Shown: piece by piece, positions 14,926 through 20,297 of the stretch
Position numbering within the stretch: position 1 is the first letter of the stretch
How the letters are laid out: each line of letters starts with the position of its first letter
NCBI GenBank assembly: GCA_037445245.1
Contig: JBBIKU010000023.1
Location: forward strand, 1-20,297
DNA length: 20,297 bases
Direction of reading: 5' to 3'
Origin: JBBIKU01 sp037445245
GTDB taxonomy: Bacteria > Chloroflexota > Anaerolineae > Anaerolineales > Anaerolineaceae
Notes under the pieces: model-generated
What the model saw: the letters and a program-made list of their open reading frames with translations, nothing else
Told to the model about the DNA's origin: nothing
The model's database searches: none
Made by a program: the position numbers and the translations under genes

Positions 14926-15684
14926 ATGAATGGGCTGGGGATTGATATTGGGGGATCTGCGGTAAAAGGGGCGCTGGTCGATACCGAGACGGGGTTATTG
15001 ACCAGTGAGCGGATACGGCTGGCATGCCCTGAACTGCCAAAGCCGAAAGATATCGCCGAACGGGTGGCAAAAATCGCCGCAAAATTTGCCTATCGGGGTG
15101 TGATCGGAGCCGGCTTTCCGGCGGTGGTGCGCGACGGTGTGGCATACAGTGCTGCCAATGTTCACTCGTCTTTTATCAACCTCGATGTAGCCAACCTGTT
15201 GCGGGAAAGCACCGCTTGTCCGGTGGCGGTTGTCAACGACGCCGATGCAGCCGGTATCGCCGAAATGCGGTTTGGTGGCGGTAAAGGCGAGCAAGGGATG
15301 GTTTTGATTCTCACGCTGGGCACCGGGATCGGTTCATCGATTTTCATCAACGGCGTCTTGCTGCCCAATACCGAGCTTGGACATCTTAAAATACGCGGCA
15401 AGGATGCCGAGAAACGCGCCTCGGCAGCAGTGCGCGATAAGAAGGGCTATTCCTGGAAAGTGTGGTCGCGCCGCCTGCAAGAAGTGCTGACCCATCTGGA
15501 GACCATCTTTACTCCTGATTTGATCATCATCGGGGGCGGGATCAGCAAGCAGTTCGACATGTTTGCGCCCCACCTGAAAACGCGGGCAAAAATTGTACCA
15601 GCCCGGTTTTTCAACCAGGCTGGCATTATTGGTGCTGCTTGTTATGCTGCTTCTGCCAATCTGGGCGATCTCGCCGCGGGTTAG
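14926..15684 (+). CDS. ppgK: Polyphosphate glucokinase (ROK family)
   Basis: A 252-residue ROK kinase matching the PpgK branch. The phosphate-binding start is LGIDIGGSAVKGALVD. The catalytic-aspartate region is VVNDADAAGIAEMRFGGGKG, followed by LTLGTGIGSSIFINGVLLP, NTELGHLKI and KDAEKRASAAVR. The last blocks align well by eye to actinobacterial PpgK, which phosphorylates glucose with polyphosphate (and sometimes ATP) to glucose 6-phosphate. ROK members with a CxCGxxGC zinc motif look different; that motif is absent here. ATG at 14926 has GGGAGA about 8 bases upstream. It follows mltG with 35 bp between them. Glycogen genes malQ and glgA lie 3-5 kb away. Confidence 0.88.
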   Translation: MNGLGIDIGGSAVKGALVDTETGLLTSERIRLACPELPKPKDIAERVAKIAAKFAYRGVIGAGFPAVVRDGVAYSAANVHSSFINLDVANLLRESTACPVAVVNDADAAGIAEMRFGGGKGEQGMVLILTLGTGIGSSIFINGVLLPNTELGHLKIRGKDAEKRASAAVRDKKGYSWKVWSRRLQEVLTHLETIFTPDLIIIGGGISKQFDMFAPHLKTRAKIVPARFFNQAGIIGAACYAASANLGDLAAG

Positions 15685-15690
15685 TCCGCG
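15675..15690. terminator. Weak hairpin in the convergent ppgK/ferredoxin gap
   Basis: CGCGG (15675-15679) and CCGCG (15686-15690) pair across a 6-base loop that contains the ppgK stop TAG. The two genes converge with 19 bp between them. No U-tract follows on either strand, so a terminator function is only possible. Confidence 0.2.
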
Positions 15691-15703
15691 CTAGCCGATC
15701 GCT

Positions 15704-16117
15704 TCATTTGTTCAGGGCGTCGTAGCCGGGTCCCTTGGTGAAGAATTCGGCATTGACGGGGATATCGGGAGTCAGATCCACCGTTTCACCAACCGCCAGT
15801 GTTTTTGTGGCTGTGAGGTGAACCGCTTCACCGGCGTGATCGGTACCATCGTAGACTTCGTTGAAACCGGGGGTACCCACCGGTTGTGAGAGACGCTCTC
15901 CGCCCTTTGCCTTGTAAGCCTTTGGAACTTCGTCCTCGGGGAAAATGGCGTCAAACGGACATTCGGGTACGCAGGCGCCGCAGTCGATGCAGGTGTCCGG
16001 GTCGATATAATACCACGGCCACTCTTCTACCGGTTTGCCAGGCACGATGCATTCAACCGGGCAAACGGTGGCACATCCGCCATCCCGCAGGCACAAACTG
16101 GTGATCACATAGGTCAT
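15704..16117 (-). CDS. Two-cluster [Fe-S] ferredoxin with a C-terminal extension
   Basis: A 137-residue soluble ferredoxin. The first cluster group is Cys9, 15, 19 and 23 (CLRDGGCATVCPVEC). The second is Cys43, 46, 49 and 53 (CIDCGACVPECP), as in 7Fe/8Fe bacterial ferredoxins. FPEDEVP after the second cluster is also typical. Residues beyond about 65 form a cysteine-free extension of some 70 residues with a beta-strand-like pattern (HLTATKTLAVGETVDLTPDI), unusual for so small a carrier. The ATG (16115-16117) has GGAGGA 3-6 bases upstream and lies 34 bp after the superoxide dismutase stop, so both probably share one transcript. Its redox partner is not known. Confidence 0.9.
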   Translation of the reverse strand: MTYVITSLCLRDGGCATVCPVECIVPGKPVEEWPWYYIDPDTCIDCGACVPECPFDAIFPEDEVPKAYKAKGGERLSQPVGTPGFNEVYDGTDHAGEAVHLTATKTLAVGETVDLTPDIPVNAEFFTKGPGYDALNK

Positions 16118-16151
16118 GGCTCCTCCATCAAAAATAAACTGGTTGTTGGAT

Positions 16152-16763
16152 TCAGGCGCTCATTTCAAAACGCCGTTCAGCTTCCTCCCAGTTTACCACG
16201 TCCCACCAATTGGTGAGATATTCTGCGCGACGGTTTTGGTACTTGAGATAATAGGCGTGTTCCCACACGTCCACCCCCAAAATTGGGAAAAGTCCGTCTG
16301 CCAAGGGGGTGTCCTGATTGGGGGTGGAATGGATGACGAGCGTCCCGTCCGGTCTTTTACTCAACCATGCCCATCCGCTGCCAAATCGCGTCATGCCGGC
16401 TTTCTCTAGCTGCTCCTTGAAGCTAGCAAAGTCGGTGAAAGCTTTGTGGATGGCTTCCGCCAGTTTTCCTTTGGGTTCGCCGCCCACCTTGCCGCCCATG
16501 ATCGACCAGTAGACGTTATGGTTGAAAAGTCCCCCGCCGTTATTGCGAACTGCGGTGCGGATTTCCTCGGGAACCTGGTTGAGATCCTTCAAGATGTCCT
16601 CGATCGACAGGTTGAAGAATTTCGGATGCTTCTCAAAGGCCGCATTGAGATTGGTAAGATACGCTTGGTGATGCTTGGTATAATGAATTTCTACGGTCCT
16701 GGCGTCGATAGACGGTTCCAGGGCATCGAAACTGTAGGGTAGTGGTGGTAGTTGGAATGTCAT
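16152..16763 (-). CDS. Superoxide dismutase, Fe/Mn family (Mn-type signature)
   Basis: A 203-residue SOD that converts superoxide to oxygen and hydrogen peroxide in the cytoplasm. All four metal ligands are present: His27 (IHYTKHH), His82 (FNHNVYW), Asp165 and His169 (DVWEHAYY). Gly77 beside the second histidine and Gln150 (TPNQDTPL) favour manganese over iron, though some members accept either. The start at 16763 is fixed by AGGAGG 5-6 bases upstream; longer readings to 16817 lack a binding site. A strong promoter sits 75-100 bp upstream. It is followed directly by the ferredoxin gene. Confidence 0.95.
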   Translation of the reverse strand: MTFQLPPLPYSFDALEPSIDARTVEIHYTKHHQAYLTNLNAAFEKHPKFFNLSIEDILKDLNQVPEEIRTAVRNNGGGLFNHNVYWSIMGGKVGGEPKGKLAEAIHKAFTDFASFKEQLEKAGMTRFGSGWAWLSKRPDGTLVIHSTPNQDTPLADGLFPILGVDVWEHAYYLKYQNRRAEYLTNWWDVVNWEEAERRFEMSA

Positions 16764-16812
16764 TCGTGCCTCCTGATTGTGTACGGTGATATTTTGATTT
16801 TTCGATAGCCAG

Positions 16813-16845
16813 TACAAGTCTGACGATTTGTATCATTATTGTACA
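16813..16845. promoter_or_regulatory. Possible operator: TACAA/TTGTA repeats over the sod -10 region
   Basis: TGTATCATTATTGTACA (16829-16845) is an imperfect dyad (6 of 8 positions in each half) that covers the -10 box. An additional TACAA at 16813-16817 pairs with TTGTA at 16828-16832. Placement suits a repressor of sod or of the divergent transporter. No regulator gene is nearby. Confidence 0.35.
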
Positions 16846-16866
16846 TATTAAGACCTTAATTGTCAA
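16838..16866 (-). promoter_or_regulatory. Near-consensus sigma-70-type promoter of the superoxide dismutase gene
   Basis: TTGACA (16861-16866) is followed by exactly 17 bp and TACAAT (16838-16843) on the minus strand. The leader would be about 68 bases. This is the best promoter match in the window. Confidence 0.75.
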
Positions 16867-16877
16867 GTTAAACAAAG

Positions 16878-17855
16878 ATGCGATTGTACAAACCTTTATC
16901 TTTGCCGCCGCTAGCCGTGCTTTTCTTGGGGGTGCTGGCGGTCTCGACCGCGGCTTTGTTCATTCGGCTGGGGCAACAGCATGCCTCTTCGCTGGTCGTG
17001 GCGACCTATCGCCTGGGATTTGCCACCCTGGTGTTGCTCCCCTTTGCTTTGACCCGCCAGCGAGGGGAGATTAGCCGCTTGGATGCGGGCAGGTTCTTAT
17101 GGTTGTTGCTGGTGGGGTTTCTGCTTGCCATGCATTTCGTAAGCTGGTTCACCTCTTTGGAATACACATCGGTTGCCAGCTCGGTGGTGCTGGTGACAAC
17201 CACGCCGCTGTGGGTGGCACTGCTCTCACCGCTGGTGCTGGGTGAGCAGCCGCCGCCGGCGGTGTGGATCGGGCTGGTGATAGCGCTGGCTGGTGGTGCC
17301 ATGGTGGGGGCGGCCGAAGGCTGTTCAATCGGCGCAAACGGCTTGAATTGCAGCGAGTTTTCGAATTTCCTTCACGGGCGGGCGCTGAGCGGTAACCTGC
17401 TGGCGTTGGTAGGGGCATGGTTCGCTGCCGGCTACCTCCTGGCAGGCAGACGCTTGCGGGCGTCGCTTTCGTTAGGGACGTATGTTTTTCTGGTTTACGG
17501 AGCGGCGGCGGTCTTCTTGTTGGTGGCGGTGGCGGTGCGCGGCGAGAAGCTCATCGGTTACCCCCCACAGGCTTACGGGTGGCTGATTGCGCTGGCGTTG
17601 TTACCGCAACTGGTGGGGCATACCTCGCTCAACTGGGTGTTGCGGCATGTCAGCGCCGCTTACGTTTCGGTGGCATTGCTGGGTGAACCGATTGGGTCTG
17701 CGGTGCTGGCGTTAATTTTTTTGCGCGAGACGCCAGCCTCCTTTGAACTGCTGGGCGGCGCCCTCATTTTGGTTGGGATTTATCTGGTCTCGCTGGGTGA
17801 GCGCCGCAACGCCAGCCAGGCAACCGCAGCCGCTGGCAGCAGGGGGCAATCTTGA
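16878..17855 (+). CDS. EamA/DMT-family membrane transporter
   Basis: A 325-residue protein with about ten hydrophobic helices in two EamA repeats (roughly 12-145 and 168-305). The block AALFIRLGQQHASSLVVATY near the start and HVSAAYVSVALLGEPIGSAV near the end are typical of drug/metabolite transporters. A polar insert of about 25 residues, with two cysteines, separates the repeats. The substrate cannot be read from the sequence. The ATG at 16878 has no clear Shine-Dalgarno (AACAAAG precedes it). It is divergent from superoxide dismutase across 114 bp, and converges with malQ with 27 bp between them, where I see no terminator. Confidence 0.88.
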   Translation: MRLYKPLSLPPLAVLFLGVLAVSTAALFIRLGQQHASSLVVATYRLGFATLVLLPFALTRQRGEISRLDAGRFLWLLLVGFLLAMHFVSWFTSLEYTSVASSVVLVTTTPLWVALLSPLVLGEQPPPAVWIGLVIALAGGAMVGAAEGCSIGANGLNCSEFSNFLHGRALSGNLLALVGAWFAAGYLLAGRRLRASLSLGTYVFLVYGAAAVFLLVAVAVRGEKLIGYPPQAYGWLIALALLPQLVGHTSLNWVLRHVSAAYVSVALLGEPIGSAVLALIFLRETPASFELLGGALILVGIYLVSLGERRNASQATAAAGSRGQS

Positions 17856-17882
17856 AATTCGATCTTGCCTCAGCTTATCGGT

Positions 17883-19400
17883 TCAGGGCTTGGGCGGCTT
17901 GGGTTTTGCGGATCGTCCGTAAAGGGTGTTAATTTCCAAAATCCTCTCTGTCAGAGGCGGGGTGAGGGCGATGGCTTCGAAGCGCCAGCTCCAGTTACCG
18001 CTGGCTCTTGCCGGGACGTTCATACGCGCTTCGCTGCCCAGTTCCAGAAAGTCTTGCAGGGGTGCCACGGCAAAGATCGCCACCGAAGACCACACCGCCC
18101 GAATCATATCCCATGAGATGTTCTCGCCGGAACGCGCCAGGTAGCGCCGGCAAAAATCACGCTCATTTTCCGGAGCGTTCTGGTACCAGCCGAGAGCGGT
18201 ATCGTTGTCGTGCGTGCCGGTGTACGCCACGCAGTTGACCGGGTAATTGTGTGGTAGAAAAGGGTCGTCAGCGTCGCTGGAAAAAGCAAACTGAAAAATT
18301 TTCATCCCTGGCAGGTTGTAATGGTCGCGCAGTTCGATCACATCGGGGGTAATCTCGCCCAGATCCTCGGCGATGATCGGCAGCCCATGCAAGCCTTGCT
18401 GGAATGCCTGCAGGATGGCGTGTGCGGGTCCCTTCACCCAGCGACCGACCTCGGCGGTGGGCATTCCGGCGGGCACCTCCCAGTATCCGGCGAAACCGCG
18501 GAAATGGTCGAGGCGGATCAGGTCGACCATTTCCAGCGCGGCTTGCATGCGTTCAACCCACCACTCGAATCTGCTCTTGGCATGCACCTCCCAACGGTAG
18601 AGTGGATTGCCCCAAAGCTGCCCGGTTGGAGAAAAGTAATCTGGCGGGACGCCGGCGACAAAAGCTGGCATTCGTTGCGCATCCAGGTGAAATAATTCGG
18701 GGTTCGCCCAGGCATCGGAGCTGTCAAAGGCGGCGAAAATGGGGGCATCGCCAATGATGCGGATTCCATTCTGGACGGCGTGCTGGCGCAGCGCCTGCCA
18801 TTGCCGGAAGAAGAGGAACTGGTAGAATTTTTGGCGGCGAATGTGATCTTCTTTTTCGAGGCGAAACGATGTCAGGGCTTTAGGCTGGCGCATGCGTAGC
18901 GGCATTTCCCACTCGCCCCAAGAGGCACCGCCGTGTACCTCTTTGATTGCCATAAACAGAGCAAAATCTTCCAACCAGTGGGCGTGCAATTGGCAGTATT
19001 CCTCAAATTCCGTCACCAGTTCGGCGGGCGGGGATTGGTTGAAGCACCTGAAGGCTCGGTTGAGGATGGTCAACTTCCAGGGGATGATGTCGCCGTAGAC
19101 AACCGTATGCCCGGGGAATTCGGGTCGGTCTGCCAGATCGGCGCGGGTAAGCAGCCCGTCTTCGTAGAGCAGGGTTGGGCTGATCAAATAGGGATTGCCG
19201 GCAAAGGCTGAAAAGCATTGATAGGGAGAATCTCCGTACCCGGTGGGTCCCAGCGGTAGCACTTGCCAGAGATTGCACCCACTTTCGGCAAGAAAAGAAA
19301 TCCATCGGTACGCTTCTGGACCCAGATCTCCAATGCCGTCCGGCGAGGGGAGACTGGTGGGATGCAGAAGGATTCCGGCTGAGCGTTTTTCGCTGATCAT
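17883..19400 (-). CDS. malQ: 4-alpha-glucanotransferase (amylomaltase, GH77)
   Basis: A 505-residue GH77 enzyme. The opening RSAGILLHPTSLPSPDGIGD and WQVLPLGPTGYGDSPYQ are diagnostic. Catalytic residues are Asp298 (IRLDHFRGF, nucleophile), Glu345 (IIAEDLG, acid/base) and Asp398 (GTHDND). It transfers maltooligosaccharide units between alpha-1,4-glucans and releases some glucose. The ATG at 19398-19400 overlaps the TGA of glgA, and GGAGG lies 4 bases upstream, so the two are translationally coupled. The length is standard for bacterial amylomaltase. Released glucose could be used by the polyphosphate glucokinase encoded about 3 kb away, although that is on the other strand. Confidence 0.95.
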   Translation of the reverse strand: MISEKRSAGILLHPTSLPSPDGIGDLGPEAYRWISFLAESGCNLWQVLPLGPTGYGDSPYQCFSAFAGNPYLISPTLLYEDGLLTRADLADRPEFPGHTVVYGDIIPWKLTILNRAFRCFNQSPPAELVTEFEEYCQLHAHWLEDFALFMAIKEVHGGASWGEWEMPLRMRQPKALTSFRLEKEDHIRRQKFYQFLFFRQWQALRQHAVQNGIRIIGDAPIFAAFDSSDAWANPELFHLDAQRMPAFVAGVPPDYFSPTGQLWGNPLYRWEVHAKSRFEWWVERMQAALEMVDLIRLDHFRGFAGYWEVPAGMPTAEVGRWVKGPAHAILQAFQQGLHGLPIIAEDLGEITPDVIELRDHYNLPGMKIFQFAFSSDADDPFLPHNYPVNCVAYTGTHDNDTALGWYQNAPENERDFCRRYLARSGENISWDMIRAVWSSVAIFAVAPLQDFLELGSEARMNVPARASGNWSWRFEAIALTPPLTERILEINTLYGRSAKPKPPKP

Positions 19401-20297
19401 GCAACCTCCGCCTCAGAATTACGCTCCGCAAGCAGTTTGCGATAAAGGGCTGCATATGCCTGCGCAGAACGGCGCCAGGAAAAGTCCTGACGCATGCCGT
19501 TGATTTGGATGAGGGGCCAAATGGCGCTTTTGGAGTAGAGTGCCATTGCCCGACGCAGAGCGGAGACCAGATCTTTCACATCTGGCTCTTTGAAGAGGAT
19601 GCCGGTGCTGTGGGTCGGATTTGGGTCGTCGATGATGGTGTCTTTAAGCCCGCCGGTGGCGCGTCCAACCGGAACGCAACCGTAGCGCATGGCAATCATC
19701 TGCGCCAAGCCACACGGCTCGTAGCGTGAGGGCATCATCAAGATATCTGCGCCGGCGTAAATGCGACGGGCGAGGTGGGTGTCAAAAGTCAGCACGGTGC
19801 GAATTCTGCCTGGGATTTCCTGTTCGAGCTGGCGCAGGGCTTGTTCGATCAACTTATCACCGGTGCCCAGCAAAACGGCTTGCCAGCGCTGTTCTGCGAG
19901 CTGCCGCAACGCTTCGACTACCAGATCGACCCCTTTTTGTGGGTCGAGACGGCTGACCAGCCCCAAGAGTGGTACATCGGCTTCCGTCGCCAATCCTAGC
20001 TGATGTTGCAGGGCTTGCTTGTTTGCGGCTCGCTCCTCGAGGTTGACAAAGTTGTAACGCACTTCGAGCGCCGGGTCGGTTCTAGGGTTCCAGGATTGGA
20101 TGTCCAAGCCGTTGAGAATGCCGCTGATCCTTGCTGAACGAGTTTTGAGGAAATCTTGCAGCCCGCAGCCAAAGGCAGGGGTGAGAATTTCAGCAGCGTA
20201 GGTTGGTGAGACGGCAATGATCTGATCTGCGCCCAGCAAGCCGAGCGGCAACGGTAGCCGACGCGCCCATTCCGGCAGATGCGGGTCGCTTGCCGTT
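19397..20297 (-). CDS. glgA: Glycogen synthase (GT5), C-terminal two thirds (partial)
   Basis: The reading frame is open to the right edge, so about 300 C-terminal codons are visible and the N-terminus is outside. An internal TTG at about 20251 is not the start: the frame continues upstream as TASDPHLPEWARRLP. Features are ADQIIAVSPTYAAEI, the hinge-proximal ISGILNGLDIQSWNP, LGLVSRLDPQKGVDL, and MMPSRYEPCGLAQMIAMRYG with the GGLKDTI loop. These are the ADP/UDP-glucose-binding and catalytic elements of bacterial starch/glycogen synthases. It elongates alpha-1,4-glucan chains. The gene overlaps malQ by an ATGA junction, giving a synthesis-plus-remodelling pair. Confidence 0.93.
   Translation of the reverse strand, partial: TASDPHLPEWARRLPLPLGLLGADQIIAVSPTYAAEILTPAFGCGLQDFLKTRSARISGILNGLDIQSWNPRTDPALEVRYNFVNLEERAANKQALQHQLGLATEADVPLLGLVSRLDPQKGVDLVVEALRQLAEQRWQAVLLGTGDKLIEQALRQLEQEIPGRIRTVLTFDTHLARRIYAGADILMMPSRYEPCGLAQMIAMRYGCVPVGRATGGLKDTIIDDPNPTHSTGILFKEPDVKDLVSALRRAMALYSKSAIWPLIQINGMRQDFSWRRSAQAYAALYRKLLAERNSEAEVA

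Overview
This 20.3 kb window reads as a chromosomal segment of a moderately GC-rich bacterium, most likely a Chloroflexota of the Anaerolineae type. The pointers are a baseplate-J-like membrane protein fused in an operon to ruvX and mltG, a PpgK-type ROK kinase, an S6-SSB-S18 ribosomal cluster without L9 next to it, and a set of separate AddAB-like subunits. The lineage is an inference from gene content. I see no prophage, insertion sequence, CRISPR array, rRNA or tRNA. The region is compact: the longest gene-free stretch is about 165 bp, so no gap exceeds 300 bp.

Minus strand, 1-11639, listed in transcription order from the right. A lipoprotein with a LamG/DUF1080-like domain comes first. 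Five closely packed DNA-processing genes follow: a DEDDh exonuclease, an AddB-like helicase with degraded motifs, a UvrD/AddA-like helicase, a PD-(D/E)XK nuclease with four cluster-type cysteines, and RecJ. An FAD/NAD(P) oxidoreductase is coupled to RecJ. After it comes the rpsF-ssb-rpsR cluster, whose leader looks like an S6:S18 autoregulatory RNA. The start of a membrane-anchored protein runs off the left edge. Two genes of the DNA-processing group, recJ and the UvrD-like helicase, have broken reading frames as sequenced.

Plus strand, 11800-15684. A baseplate-J-like membrane protein, RuvX and MltG are joined by ATGA start/stop overlaps, followed by polyphosphate glucokinase. Minus strand, 15704-16763: superoxide dismutase followed by a two-cluster ferredoxin, behind a near-consensus promoter. 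Plus strand, 16878-17855: a divergent EamA-family transporter. Minus strand, 17883-20297: glycogen synthase (cut by the right edge) overlapping 4-alpha-glucanotransferase.

Functional themes are DNA end processing and recombination (exonuclease, helicase pair, nuclease, RecJ, SSB, RuvX), cell-wall synthesis (MltG), oxidative-stress defence (SOD, ferredoxin), and glycogen/glucose handling (GlgA, MalQ, PpgK). The most interesting item is the separated AddAB-like helicase-nuclease cluster flanked by DEDDh and RecJ exonucleases. Next is the predicted rpsF leader, where a stem covers the ribosome binding site.
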